A stretch of DNA of 64,000 bases from Streptomyces griseoincarnatus (GTDB taxonomy: Bacteria; Actinomycetota; Actinomycetes; Streptomycetales; Streptomycetaceae), in contig BMTH01000002.1 of NCBI GenBank assembly GCA_014649575.1, positions 613,450 to 677,449 on the forward strand. The letters are read 5' to 3'. The position numbers and the translations under genes were made by a program. Under the pieces are notes generated by a model. That model saw only the letters and a list, made by a program, of their open reading frames with translations, did no database searches and had not been told where the DNA came from. Of this stretch, positions 7,963-16,893 are shown piece after piece (the first letter of the stretch is position 1; each line of letters starts with the position of its first letter).

Positions 7963-9321
7963 TCACCAGCGGGGCACGGCGGGCCGGACCCAGCCGGGGT
8001 CGGCGACCCGCATGGCCGCCGCGTCGTCGCGGTCGCGCAGCGCGCCGTCGTCGTCCAGCCATCGCCGGTGCAGGAACGCCAGCCGGTCGCGGTCGAGTTC
8101 CACGCCGAGGCCCGGCGCGTCGGACACACGGACCGTGCCGTCCTCGAACGCCGGCCGCTGGGTGAGGACGTCCTCGGACTGCCAGGGGTAGTGGGAGTCG
8201 CAGGCGTGGTGCAGGTTGGGCACGGTGGACGCCACGTGCGTCATGGCGGCGAGGCTGATGCCGAGGTGGGTGTTGGAGTGCATGGAGACGCCCACGCCGA
8301 AGGTGCGGCAGATCGCCGCGAGGTGCTGGGTGTTGTGCAGTCCGCCCCAGTAGTGGTGGTCGGAGAGCACCACCTGCACGGCGTCCCGGGTGAACGCCTC
8401 CTTGATCTCGGCGAACGTCGTCACGCACATGTTCGTCGCGAGCGGCACTCCCACCCGTCGCCCACCGCCACCCTTGTCCGAGGCGCTTCGCGCCGCCCTC
8501 TTCAACCCGGCGGCCACCTCCGCCATGGCCGGAGTGCCGAGCGTGGGGTCCTCCAGGTACTCCAGGACGTCCCCGAGCTCCTTCGCGACCTTCAGCGAGG
8601 TCTCCACGGACCAGGCGCCGTTGGGGTCGAGGCGCAGCGGGTGGCCGGGGAAGGCGGCGGCGAGGGCGCGGACGGCGGCGATCTCCTCCTCGGGCGGGAA
8701 GACGCCGCCCTTGAGCTTGAACGACCTGAAGCCGTACCGCTCGGTGAAGCGGCGGGCCTGCTCCACCACCCCCGCCGGGTCGACGGCCGCGCCCCAGTCG
8801 TCCTTCTCCGCCGTCACGCCCGCGGGGTGCTCGGCCCACTTGTAGAACAGGTACGCGCTGTATTCGACGGCGTCGCGCACCTTGCCGCCGAGCAGGGCGT
8901 GCACAGGCAGGCCGAGGCTCTTGCCGAGGGCGTCGAGGCAGGCGACCTCCAGGGCGGAGAGCACGGACAGCCGCAGCTTGTCGGCGGTCTGCACGCCGCG
9001 CAGTCCGCCGACGTCGACCTGTCCGGAGACGCGGGCGGCGTCGACGGCGACCTCGTCGGCCTCGGCGAACAGCCGGTTCAGGTCGTCGACGCGGTGCCCG
9101 ACGAGCCGGTCGGCGAGCGGGCGGGCCAGCTCCAGGTACTTGGTGTCGCCGTACGTCTCGCCCAGCCCGGTGACCCCGTCGGCGGTCACCACCTCCACGA
9201 TCAGCCGGGGGGTGTACGGCTGGTGCACGCCCTGCGTGTTGAGCAGCGGCGGGTCGGCGACCAGGACCGGGGTGAGGCGGACCTCGGTGACGGTCAGGTC
9301 GCGGGAGGCGGATGCGGTCAC
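7963..9321 (-). CDS. gudD: Glucarate dehydratase
   Basis: A 452-residue enolase-superfamily enzyme converting D-glucarate to 5-keto-4-deoxyglucarate. The N-terminal capping domain contains the LNTQGVHQPYTPR substrate loop; the barrel has the K-x-K base pair (FKLKGG, residues 201-206), metal ligands in LRLDPNGAW and LEYLEDP, LATNMCVT, and the HHYWGG and MHSNTHLG segments of glucarate dehydratases. The start is GTG 9321, which overlaps the TGA of the upstream kdgD remnant (GTGA), so the two were an operon. Residues ~276-291 (DNA about 8449-8502) are an extra stretch ending in DKGGGGRRVG, placed just before the VPLATN strand that normally follows directly. Activity with this insert is uncertain, but the frame is kept. 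Confidence 0.9.
   Translation of the reverse strand: MTASASRDLTVTEVRLTPVLVADPPLLNTQGVHQPYTPRLIVEVVTADGVTGLGETYGDTKYLELARPLADRLVGHRVDDLNRLFAEADEVAVDAARVSGQVDVGGLRGVQTADKLRLSVLSALEVACLDALGKSLGLPVHALLGGKVRDAVEYSAYLFYKWAEHPAGVTAEKDDWGAAVDPAGVVEQARRFTERYGFRSFKLKGGVFPPEEEIAAVRALAAAFPGHPLRLDPNGAWSVETSLKVAKELGDVLEYLEDPTLGTPAMAEVAAGLKRAARSASDKGGGGRRVGVPLATNMCVTTFAEIKEAFTRDAVQVVLSDHHYWGGLHNTQHLAAICRTFGVGVSMHSNTHLGISLAAMTHVASTVPNLHHACDSHYPWQSEDVLTQRPAFEDGTVRVSDAPGLGVELDRDRLAFLHRRWLDDDGALRDRDDAAAMRVADPGWVRPAVPRW
8449..8510 (-). repeat. In-frame dispersed element, copy in gudD
   Basis: The plus-strand segment starting ccacccgtcgcccaccgcca closely matches the segment near 58250 in proB (ccacccgtctcccgccgcca). 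The similarity continues through ccgaggc and gccgccc-tctt. Both are read in the same frame and orientation, giving AARSASDKGGGGRRVG here and AAPKASVEGGGGRRVG in ProB. Neither enzyme family has this segment. It behaves like a small coding-compatible repeat. Confidence 0.65.
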
Positions 9322-9626
9322 GGGGCGGCTCCTACGAGGTCGAGTCCGGCGTCGAGCCGGGTCCCGGGACCGGCGAGGTCCCGGGCGGACGGGTCGGTGA
9401 GCGGCGGTGCAGGCGACCTGGCCGGGCTTCCGGCGGCGATCCGTTCCGCCACGTGAGCGCGGTAACCGTCGGGGGCGAGGGTGCCGCGGTCGTGGAACGA
9501 CGTGAGCGGGAAGGAGGGGACACCGTGCGCCATACCGTCCTTGAGGCGTCTCGCCACGGCGGCGCTGCCGTCTCCTCCGGTGCCGGGACCCACCCTCGCC
9601 CATCTCTCCATGTAGACGGTATCCAC
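9318..9626 (-). pseudogene. kdgD: Internally deleted 5-dehydro-4-deoxyglucarate dehydratase
   Basis: The 102-residue frame joins the two ends of a normally ~300-residue DHDPS-family enzyme. Residues 24-67 match the KdgD N-terminus (RLKDGMAHGVPSFPLTSFH, then GYRAHVAERIAAG). Residues ~72-102 match its C-terminus (APPLTDPSARDLAG, then LDAGLDLVGAAP). The whole barrel, including the Schiff-base lysine, is missing. The deletion kept the frame and the overlap with gudD. KdgD acts directly after glucarate dehydratase, so the pathway is cut here unless another copy exists. Identification is from motif memory; the join is near 9420. Confidence 0.7.
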
Positions 9627-9660
9627 GTATGAGAACGAAGGCTAGAGGGGTGAACAAGGG

Positions 9661-9891
9661 GCGTCAATGGGACCGACGAGAGGGACCACGCCCAGGCCGG
9701 GCAGCTAAATGCGCGCTGCTACCCACCCCTCCAAACACCCAAACGCAAGAGTGACTTAGATCACAGCTTCCTCACTCCCGTTGCGCTGCCCCCGCTTGAT
9801 ACAAATTGCCCGCGCGTTCTCGTCCGTCGACGGTCGTCGCCCCCCATCACCTCTTTTCGCACCGTCCCTTTCGCACGCCCTGGGAACGCCC
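9661..9891. other. Divergent intergenic region upstream of the MFS gene
   Basis: About 230 bases with relatively AT-rich patches (gagtgacttagatcacag, ttgatacaaattgcc). It should carry the promoters of the kdgD-gudD remnant and the MFS gene. No operator could be defined with confidence. Confidence 0.4.
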
Positions 9892-11244
9892 GTGTACGCC
9901 CCTCGCACCACCCCCTGGCCCCTCGTCGCCCTTTTCACGGCCGGGTACCTCGCCCCGTATCTGCTGCCGACCACTGTCGGACGGCTGGAACGCGGCCTGG
10001 ATCTGACGCCCACACAGGCGGGGGCCGTCGGCAGTCTGCTGCTGCTCAGCTCGGCAACGGCCGGGTTCCTGCTGGCCTCCCGCGTCGAACGGACCGGCGC
10101 GCGCACCCTGGCCCGGCTGGGTCTCGTCCTCGCCGCCGTCGGCTACGGCGGGGCCGCCCTCACCACCTCCGTCCCGGCCGTCGTCGCCGGCGCCGTCGTC
10201 GGCGGATTCGGGTCGGGCACGGCCACCACGGTCGCGGCGACCCGGATCGCCGCGGAGAAGGACCCCCACCGGGCGTCCACCCTGGGCCTGCTGAGCGTGT
10301 CCGCGCTGGCCGGCGCCGTCTACCTGACGGTGCCGCACCTGCCCGGACACGGGCTCACCCTGGCGGCCATCGCCCTCACCGCGCTCGCGGTGTGGCCGCT
10401 GACGGGGCGGCTGCCCGGAGGTAGGGCGGGCACGGCGGGGCAGGCCGCGGTCGAGCCGGCGGAGGCCGACGGCTCGGGCGCCGGGCGTCTGCCGCACCGG
10501 CGTTCGGGCATGGTGCTGGCCGGGGCGATGCTGCTGTGGTCGCTCGCGCAGAACGCGCTGTGGGGAGTCAGCGGACGCATCGGCGTCGGTCAGGCGGGTC
10601 TGTCCGAGCCGACCGTGGGCGTGGTCTTCGCGGTCGCGCTGGGCGCGGGACTGCTGGGTGTGCTGGGCGCGGGGGCGCTCGGCTCGCGGCTGGGGCGGGC
10701 GCTGCCCATCGGGGGCGGGACCGTCGTCATCGCTTGCTGCATCGCGCTGAGCGCTTCCGCGACCGGGCTGGGGAGTTTCGCCTCCGGGGAGATCGCCTGG
10801 AACACGTTCTATCCGGTGGTGCTGTCGTACCTGATCGGGCTGGCCGCGTCGCTGGACCCGCGGGGGCGATGGGCCGTGCTGGTGGGGTCGGCGTCGGCAC
10901 TGGGGACCGCGGCGGGACCGCTGACCGGGAGTGTGCTGTCGGCGCAGGCCGGGTTTCCGGTGATGGGCGCGGTGCTGGCGGTGGGGCTGGTGCTGGTCGC
11001 CGTGCCGATGACGGGGGTCGCCCTGCATGCGGGCGGACGGGCGTTGCTGCCGGGGGCCGTGCGGAGGCGGGGCGGACATCCCGCGGCTGTCGTCGCCGCG
11101 ACGACGGGGACACCGTCGGGGGTGGTGCCGGAGGTCGGCGCGCCGGAGCAGCCTGTCGTCGAGATTCCGCTCGACGGTACGGCCGTTGCCGCCCAGGGCG
11201 CGTACGACACGGCTGCGGCCACGCGGGCACCGGGTGCGATGTGA
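9892..11244 (+). CDS. MFS transporter
   Basis: A 450-residue integral membrane protein with about 12 hydrophobic segments (for example WPLVALFTAGYLAPYLL, TQAGAVGSLLLLSSATAGF, VFAVALGAGLLGVLGAG) and a hydrophilic loop between the two six-helix halves around residues 175-205. The Major Facilitator fold is clear; the substrate is not. The tail of ~60 residues is hydrophilic and cytosolic. I place the start at GTG 9892 (VYAPRTTPWPLV) because the sequence upstream is basic and unconserved in character; the frame is open from 9781. It stands opposite gudD, so sugar-acid transport is possible but only by association. Confidence 0.8.
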   Translation: MYAPRTTPWPLVALFTAGYLAPYLLPTTVGRLERGLDLTPTQAGAVGSLLLLSSATAGFLLASRVERTGARTLARLGLVLAAVGYGGAALTTSVPAVVAGAVVGGFGSGTATTVAATRIAAEKDPHRASTLGLLSVSALAGAVYLTVPHLPGHGLTLAAIALTALAVWPLTGRLPGGRAGTAGQAAVEPAEADGSGAGRLPHRRSGMVLAGAMLLWSLAQNALWGVSGRIGVGQAGLSEPTVGVVFAVALGAGLLGVLGAGALGSRLGRALPIGGGTVVIACCIALSASATGLGSFASGEIAWNTFYPVVLSYLIGLAASLDPRGRWAVLVGSASALGTAAGPLTGSVLSAQAGFPVMGAVLAVGLVLVAVPMTGVALHAGGRALLPGAVRRRGGHPAAVVAATTGTPSGVVPEVGAPEQPVVEIPLDGTAVAAQGAYDTAAATRAPGAM

Positions 11245-11274
11245 GATACGTGGAGACAGCCTCGGCCGGCTGAG

Positions 11275-11602
11275 CCCACCCTCCCCCACTCTCGGCTGCG
11301 CTCGAGCGGCGGTACCCCCCATCGTCCCTGGGGGTACCTCCCAGGCCCTTGAGGCACTGGGGGAGGCACGAATGCCCGCAACGGCAGCTCCCCCAGGGGC
11401 GCGGGGAACTGCGCGACCAGCCACCGACCACCCGCACCCGGCGCTGCGTCGGAGGCACCTCAGGGGCGCGGGGAACTGCGCGACCAGCCACGCACGACCC
11501 GCACCCGGCGCTGCTCAGGCGCCGCCGCGCCCACCCTCCCCCACCGCGCTGGGGGCAGCTGCCAGGCCCTCAGGGCACTGGGGGAGGCACAGCTGCCCGC
11601 AG
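11275..11602. repeat. Composite intergenic repeat block
   Basis: The gap between the MFS gene and rnz holds no gene. Two inner direct repeats of 67 bases begin at 11394 and 11461 (both caggggcgcggggaactgcg..., through cccgcacccggcgctg). They are bracketed by two related outer units, about 11275-11382 and 11529-11602, sharing caccctccccca, a gctgccaggccct-like block and cactgggggaggcac. The ggggcgcggggaactgcgcg motif is a familiar dispersed repeat of Streptomyces intergenic DNA. Several parts can fold into hairpins and may act as terminators for the converging genes. Confidence 0.7.
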
Positions 11603-12511
11603 CTACGCCCGGCGTTTGGGGAGGGGGACCCTCTGGAGGTCTCTCGCCACCGTCAGCTCCGCCTCGTAGCCCGCTGCCCGCGCCTGGCGTTCGAATTCCT
11701 CCGGGTCCGTGTAGCGCTGGCTGAAGTGGGTCAGGACCAGATGACGGACGCCCGCTTCGCGGGCGACCCTTGCTGCCTGGCCCGCCGTCAGGTGGCCGAA
11801 CTCGACCGCCAGGGACTCGTCCTCGTCGAGGAACGTCGACTCGATCACCAGCATGTCGCAGCCCTCGGCGAGCGCGTACACGCCGTCGCACAGCCGGGTG
11901 TCCATGACGAACGCGAACCGCTGTCCGCGCCGGACCTCGCTGACGTCCTCCAGGGCGACGCCGTTCAACGAGCCCTCGCGCTGGAGGCGGCCCACGTCCG
12001 GTCCCTTGATGCCGTGCGCGGCGAGCCGGTCGGGCAGCATGCGGCGGCCGTCGGGTTCGACTATCCGGTAGCCGTACGCCTCGACCGGGTGGGAGAGGCG
12101 GCGTGCCTCCAGCGTGTAGCCGGAGGCGCGGACGAGCGGTCCGTCGGTGTCGACGGGCGCCTCCAGCAGGGCGACGGTCTCCCGGTAGGCGGTCGCGTAC
12201 CGGAGCCGGTCGAAGAACCGCTGACCGGAGCGCGGGTAGTGCGCGCTCACCGGGTGCGGCACCTTGTCGAGGTTGATGCGCTGGATCACCCCGGCGAGCC
12301 CCAGCGAGTGGTCGCCGTGGAAGTGGGTGACGCAGATCCGGTTGATGTCGTGGGCGGCCACCCCGGCGCGCAGCATCTGCCGCTGCGTGCCCTCGCCGGG
12401 GTCGAAGAGGAAGCCTTCGCCGTCCCAGCGCAACAGGTAGCCGTTGTGGTTGCGGTGCCGGGTCGGGACCTGGCTGGCGGTGCCGAGCACCACCAGTTCA
12501 CGGACGGACAA
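11603..12511 (-). CDS. rnz: Ribonuclease Z
   Basis: A 302-residue metallo-beta-lactamase-fold endonuclease that trims tRNA 3' ends. The N-terminal [20 protein letters not shown] and the zinc motif [11 protein letters not shown] (about residues 62-72) are typical, as are the later ligands in FVMDTR and [10 protein letters not shown]. Length matches the short (bacterial) RNase Z form. It ends close to the repeat block and follows the HIT gene by seven bases on the same strand, so they are probably co-transcribed. Confidence 0.94.
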   Translation of the reverse strand: MSVRELVVLGTASQVPTRHRNHNGYLLRWDGEGFLFDPGEGTQRQMLRAGVAAHDINRICVTHFHGDHSLGLAGVIQRINLDKVPHPVSAHYPRSGQRFFDRLRYATAYRETVALLEAPVDTDGPLVRASGYTLEARRLSHPVEAYGYRIVEPDGRRMLPDRLAAHGIKGPDVGRLQREGSLNGVALEDVSEVRRGQRFAFVMDTRLCDGVYALAEGCDMLVIESTFLDEDESLAVEFGHLTAGQAARVAREAGVRHLVLTHFSQRYTDPEEFERQARAAGYEAELTVARDLQRVPLPKRRA

Positions 12512-12517
12512 GGCGGC

Positions 12518-12871
12518 CTAGCCGGGGGGCCACTCGAGACCGCGCCCGCCCAGGACGTGGGCGTGCGCGTGCCACACGGTCTGGCCGGCGCCGCTGCCCG
12601 TGTTGAACACGGTGCGGTAGCTCTCCAGCTTCTCCTGGTCCGCGACGGCCTGCGTCTCGCGCAGCACGTCCGCGGCGAGCTCGGGCGCCGCGGCGGCGAG
12701 CGCCGCGGCGTCCCTGTGGTGCGCCTTCGGGATCACCAGGACATGGGTGGGCGCCTGGGGGTTGATGTCACGGAACGCGACGGTCGTGTCCGTCTCCCGC
12801 ACGATCGTCGCCGGGATGGTGCCCGCGACGATCTTGCAGAACAGACAGTCGTCCTGAGGTTCCCCTGCCAT
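12518..12871 (-). CDS. HIT-family nucleotide-binding protein
   Basis: A 117-residue histidine-triad protein. The HxHxHxx motif appears as VWHAHAHVLGGR near residues 98-109; CLFCKIVAG near the N-terminus and FRDINPQAPTHVLVIPK are also family hallmarks. Such proteins hydrolyse AMP-linked phosphoramidates (HinT-like). It lies directly upstream of rnz in the same operon. Substrate in this organism is unknown. Confidence 0.93.
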   Translation of the reverse strand: MAGEPQDDCLFCKIVAGTIPATIVRETDTTVAFRDINPQAPTHVLVIPKAHHRDAAALAAAAPELAADVLRETQAVADQEKLESYRTVFNTGSGAGQTVWHAHAHVLGGRGLEWPPG

Positions 12872-12985
12872 ACGCCCTCCTCGGCCCGGCGATCTTCCCT
12901 ACCCGGGCATGCTACCGATCCTCCCGCGCGCCGTCGTGCCTCCCGCAGTGCCTCGAGGCCGGGGAGGCGCCCCCGCCGCGCGCGG

Positions 12986-15900
12986 TCACGACAGCTGCGG
13001 CGGCACCTTCGCCGGGGTCGTCCCCAGCGCCTCCAGCGCCAGCCGCACCGCCTCGTCGAGCTGGACGTCCCGCCCGGCCGCGTGGTCCTGCGGGCGCTGG
13101 ACGACCTCGACGTCCGGGTCGACGCCGTGGTTCTCGACGTCCCAGCCGTAGCCCTCCAGCCAGAAGGCGTACTTGGGCTGGGTGACGAGCGTGCCGTCGA
13201 CGAGCCGGTAGCGGCTGTCGATGCCGATGACGCCGCCCCACGTGCGGGTGCCGACGACGGGGCCGATGCCGAGCGCCTTGATCGCCGCGTTGACGATGTC
13301 ACCGTCGGACCCGGAGAACTCGTTGGCGACGGCGACGACGGGTCCCCGGGGCGCGTCGCGCGGGTAGCTCTCGGCGCGCATGCCGCGCGGCAGGTCCCAG
13401 CCGACGATCCGCCGGGCCAGCTTCTCCACCACGAGCTGCGAGGTGTGGCCGCCTCGGTTCTCCCGCACGTCCACGACCAGGCCCTCGCGCAGCACCTCGA
13501 CGCGCAGGTCGCGGTGGATCTGCGCCCAGCCGGGCGCCTGCATGTCGGGGACGTGGATGTAGCCGAGCCGGCCGCCGGACTTCTCCAGCACGTACGCCCG
13601 CCGGCCGGCGACCCAGGCGTGGTAGCGCAGCGGCTCCTCGTCGGCGAGCGGTACGACGACGGCGTGCCGCGGCTCGCCCCCGCCGGCCGGTGACACGGTC
13701 AGCTCGACGGGCTTGCCGGCCGTGCCCACCAGCAGCGGCGCGGGACCGGTCACCGGGTCGACGGGCTGTCCGGCGACGGCGACGATCGCGTCGCCGGGAC
13801 GGATGGCGACGCCGGGTGCGGCCAGCGGGGAGCGGGCCTCCGGGTCGGAGGTCTCGGCGGGCAGGATGCGGTCCACCCGCCAGCTGCCGTCCTCGTGCCG
13901 GGAGATGTCCGCGCCGAGGAGTCCCTGCCGGGCCCCGCCGCCGGAGCCGCCGCGCGGCGTGACGTAGGCGTGCGAGGTGCCGAGTTCGCCGTGCACCTCC
14001 CACAGCAGGTCCACCAGGTCGTCGTGGGTCGCAAGCCGGTCCAGGACGGGCCGGTAGCGGTCCAGGACCCCGTCCCAGTCGACGCCGCTCATGTCGGGAC
14101 GCCAGAAGTTGTCCCGCATGATGCGGCCGTTCTCGTCGAACATCTGCCGCCACTCGGCGGACGGGTCGACGAACTGCCGCACCCGCGCCAGGTCGACGGT
14201 GATGTTGCTGTCGCTGTCGTCGTCGGAGGAGGCGCGCCGGTCGCTCGGCACGACCTTGAGCCGCCCGTCGGTCCACAGCAGCACCCGCTTGCCGTCGCCG
14301 CTGACCTCGAAGTGGTCGGCGTCCACGGCGAGGTGCTCGAGGCGCTGCTGGGCGAGGTCGTAGCGCTCCAGGTCGGTCTTGGGGTCGGGGTCGTCGGGTG
14401 TGGCCCGGGACGCCCCGAGCACGCCGCGCACCGGGTGCCGCAGCCACAGCACGCCGTCCTTGGCTGCGCGCAGGTTGCTGTAGCGGGCGGCCTCGACCGG
14501 GAACGGCACGATGCGGTCGGCGAGCCCGTCGAGGTCGATGCGGGTGGTGGGGGTGCCCTCGCTGTCGGGGGTCTCGTCCCGGTCGGGGGTCTCGAAGGGC
14601 CGCCCGTGCCGCTGCGGCCCGAACGGCGAGGGTGTGGCCGCCGCGAGCGTGATCAGGTACGGCCGTACGCCCTCGACGAAGGCCAGGTCGAAGACGTGTT
14701 CGTCGTAGACCGGGTCGAAGGAGCGGGTGGACAGGAACGCGAGGTGCTTGCCGTCGAGGGTGAAGGCGGGCGCGTAGTCCTGGAAGCGCAGCGGGGTCGC
14801 GTCGGTGACCGACAGGTCGGTGGTGTTGGCGAGTTTGATCTGGCTGAGCGGGCGGGGGCCGGGGTGGGACCAGGCGAGCCAGGTGGAATCTGGCGAGAAG
14901 ACCAGCCCGGAGACGTCGCCGTCCTCACTGCGGTCGACCTCGCGGACCTCGCCGGTCTCCCGCTCGACGAGCAGGAGGCGGCCGTCGTGCGAGGCGATCG
15001 CGGCGCGGCTGCCGTCGGGCGCCATCGCCAGCTCGACGACCCGGCCGAGCTGTCCGGCGGCCAGCCGGCGCGGGGTGGCGCCGGGGGCCGGTCCGGTGGC
15101 GGGGGCGAACTCCAGGGCGTCGTCGCCCTCGGCGTCCGTCACCCACACCACCCATTCCTCGCCGTCCGCGCGGAAGGTGCGCGGGCGCCGGGCGCGGACG
15201 CCCGGGGTGGCGGCGAGGGCGCGGGCTGGGCCGGAGCGGTGGGTGACCCAGTGGACGGTGCCGCGTACGCAGACGGCGCTGCCGCGCGCGGTGTGGTCGG
15301 GGGACGCGGAGCCGAACCAGCGGGCCGCGTTCACCGGGAACGGCTGGAGGTCGACGCGCTGCCCGCCGAGCCGGACGTCGAGCCGGCGCGGCTCGGCGGT
15401 GTCGAGGCCGTCGAGGATCCACAGCTCGCCGGCGCTGGAGTACACGACCCTGTTGCCGTCGGTGGCCGCGTGACGGGCGTAGAAGCCCTCCAGAGGGGTG
15501 TGGCGGCGCAGGTCGGAGCCGTCGGCGAGGGACGAGTACAGCGCGCCCGTGCCCTCGTGGTCGGAGAGGAACGCGATCCTCTCCCCCACCCACAGCGGGT
15601 ACTCGATGTTCCCGTCGAGGTCCTCGTGCAGCCGGACGAACTCGCCGTCGTCCTCCCGGTCGATCCACAGCTTGCCCGCGGTGCCGCCCCGGTACCGCTT
15701 CCAGCTGGCCGCCTCGCGGCCCATGGTGGCGGACAGCAGCACGGTGTGCGGGCCCGCGGCGATGTCGCCGACCGGTCCGTACGGCAGGGTCTCGGCGGGC
15801 CCGCCGTCGAGCGGCACGGCGCGTGCCCAGGTGCGGCGCAGGCTGGCCTGGCCGTACGTGCTCAGTGCGAGGACCCGGCCGTCCGCGGTCCAGCCGCGGA

Positions 15901-16192
15901 CCTGGGTCCTCACGCTGCCCCAGTGGGTGAGCCGCCGGGCGCGGCCGCCGTCGACGGGGGCGACGTGCACCTCGGGGGCGCCGTCGCGGGTGGAGGTCCA
16001 CGCGACGGTGGTGCCGTCCGGGGAGATCCGTGGATGGTTCACCGGCACGTTGTCCGCGCTGACCCGCCAGGCGCGGCCGCCGTCGAGCGGGGCGAGCCAC
16101 ACGTCGTCCTCGGCGGTGAAGGCGACCAACTCGCCGTGCAGGTGCGGGAAACGGAGGTATGCGCTGGATGCGACCGATGCAGGCTGTGTCAC
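12986..16192 (-). CDS. Tricorn-like S41 protease
   Basis: A 1068-residue cytosolic protease homologous to Tricorn. The N-terminal half is built of beta-propeller repeats (for example HPRISPDGTTVAWTSTRDG, VFSPDSTWLAWSHPGP). The C-terminal part has a helical C1 domain, a PDZ domain (around PGDAIVAVAGQPVDPV) and the S41 core. Active-site candidates are Ser-His in GELGTSHAYV, the nucleophile in NEFSGSDGD, and the Glu in WDVENHGVDPD. Tricorn degrades peptides downstream of the proteasome, which Streptomyces also has. The start is ATG 16192 (MTQPASVASSAYLRFP). No signal peptide is seen. Confidence 0.92.
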   Translation of the reverse strand: MTQPASVASSAYLRFPHLHGELVAFTAEDDVWLAPLDGGRAWRVSADNVPVNHPRISPDGTTVAWTSTRDGAPEVHVAPVDGGRARRLTHWGSVRTQVRGWTADGRVLALSTYGQASLRRTWARAVPLDGGPAETLPYGPVGDIAAGPHTVLLSATMGREAASWKRYRGGTAGKLWIDREDDGEFVRLHEDLDGNIEYPLWVGERIAFLSDHEGTGALYSSLADGSDLRRHTPLEGFYARHAATDGNRVVYSSAGELWILDGLDTAEPRRLDVRLGGQRVDLQPFPVNAARWFGSASPDHTARGSAVCVRGTVHWVTHRSGPARALAATPGVRARRPRTFRADGEEWVVWVTDAEGDDALEFAPATGPAPGATPRRLAAGQLGRVVELAMAPDGSRAAIASHDGRLLLVERETGEVREVDRSEDGDVSGLVFSPDSTWLAWSHPGPRPLSQIKLANTTDLSVTDATPLRFQDYAPAFTLDGKHLAFLSTRSFDPVYDEHVFDLAFVEGVRPYLITLAAATPSPFGPQRHGRPFETPDRDETPDSEGTPTTRIDLDGLADRIVPFPVEAARYSNLRAAKDGVLWLRHPVRGVLGASRATPDDPDPKTDLERYDLAQQRLEHLAVDADHFEVSGDGKRVLLWTDGRLKVVPSDRRASSDDDSDSNITVDLARVRQFVDPSAEWRQMFDENGRIMRDNFWRPDMSGVDWDGVLDRYRPVLDRLATHDDLVDLLWEVHGELGTSHAYVTPRGGSGGGARQGLLGADISRHEDGSWRVDRILPAETSDPEARSPLAAPGVAIRPGDAIVAVAGQPVDPVTGPAPLLVGTAGKPVELTVSPAGGGEPRHAVVVPLADEEPLRYHAWVAGRRAYVLEKSGGRLGYIHVPDMQAPGWAQIHRDLRVEVLREGLVVDVRENRGGHTSQLVVEKLARRIVGWDLPRGMRAESYPRDAPRGPVVAVANEFSGSDGDIVNAAIKALGIGPVVGTRTWGGVIGIDSRYRLVDGTLVTQPKYAFWLEGYGWDVENHGVDPDVEVVQRPQDHAAGRDVQLDEAVRLALEALGTTPAKVPPQLS

Positions 16193-16238
16193 CCGATCAC
16201 CCTATGGGCGCGCGTGCGGTCCGGCCAGAGGTTCCGGA

Positions 16239-16781
16239 TCACTTGCCCTCGACGGGGCGACAGGACGGGTACTGGTCGCACCACACCGTCGTGGTGACGG
16301 TCACGGTGACGGTGGGCCGCGGCCCCTGCCGGGTCGGCTCGCCCACGCGGGGCGGGCTCTTGGAGTCGCAGTCGCCGAGGCCCTCGACGCGGAACACCTG
16401 CCGGCCGTCCACCTTCGCGGTGATGTCCCCGCGGACACAGGCGTTGTTGACGGCGTGGGTGACCCGTCCGGTGACGGTGATCTCCTTGCCGCCCTCGGTC
16501 TCGCCCTCGCAGTCGACCGAGGCGGCGGTCTCTTCCGAGGCCGGCGACGCGGACCTGTCCCGGTCCCCGAGGGAGGCGGTGCAGGTGAGCCAGCGGACCT
16601 TGTCCTTCTGGCGGTTGAGCTCCTTGGTCACGGTCCCGTCGGTGGTGAGCGCCACGGCGGCGGAGCTGAGGCCGCCGCCTTCGCAGGCGGTCACGCCCGT
16701 GACCGCGGCCACGGCGAAACCGGCGGCAAGCGCGAGCCGCCGCCCTCGTGTTCCCCGCGGGAACCTTGTCGTCGCCCCCAT
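16239..16781 (-). CDS. Lipoprotein of unknown function
   Basis: A 180-residue protein starting at ATG 16781 (MGATTRFPRGTRGRRLAL). A basic N-region and hydrophobic core lead to a lipobox VTGVTAC near residue 33, so it should be a membrane-anchored lipoprotein. The mature part contains further cysteines (WLTCTASL, SVDCEGE, NNACVRGD, LGDCDSK), suggesting disulfides, and a Thr/Val-rich tail (TVTVTVTTTVW). The repeated cysteine-bounded strands recall DUF4333-type domains, but this is not certain. It lies between the Tricorn-like gene and rsmE, 46 bases upstream of the former. Confidence 0.75.
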   Translation of the reverse strand: MGATTRFPRGTRGRRLALAAGFAVAAVTGVTACEGGGLSSAAVALTTDGTVTKELNRQKDKVRWLTCTASLGDRDRSASPASEETAASVDCEGETEGGKEITVTGRVTHAVNNACVRGDITAKVDGRQVFRVEGLGDCDSKSPPRVGEPTRQGPRPTVTVTVTTTVWCDQYPSCRPVEGK

Positions 16782-16866
16782 GGACGGCAGCGTGCCACTG
16801 CCGCTCGCGCGGCGGTAGGGCGCATTGGGCCACGTGCGATTTCCGGCCCCTCCGGCGTTCGAGGAG

Positions 16867-16888
16867 CGGGGCCCGGGGCGGGGCCCCG
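16867..16888. terminator. GC-rich hairpin after rsmE
   Basis: The arms cggggccc (16867-16874) and gggccccg (16881-16888) lie just past the rsmE stop at 16894 on the minus strand. This is a plausible terminator without a U-tract. Confidence 0.5.
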
Positions 16889-16893
16889 GGGCC

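Noticed and set aside
13895..16297. Plus-strand 800-codon frame opposite the Tricorn-like gene
   Set aside because: Same reason: no motif, biased composition, and a well-supported gene on the other strand.
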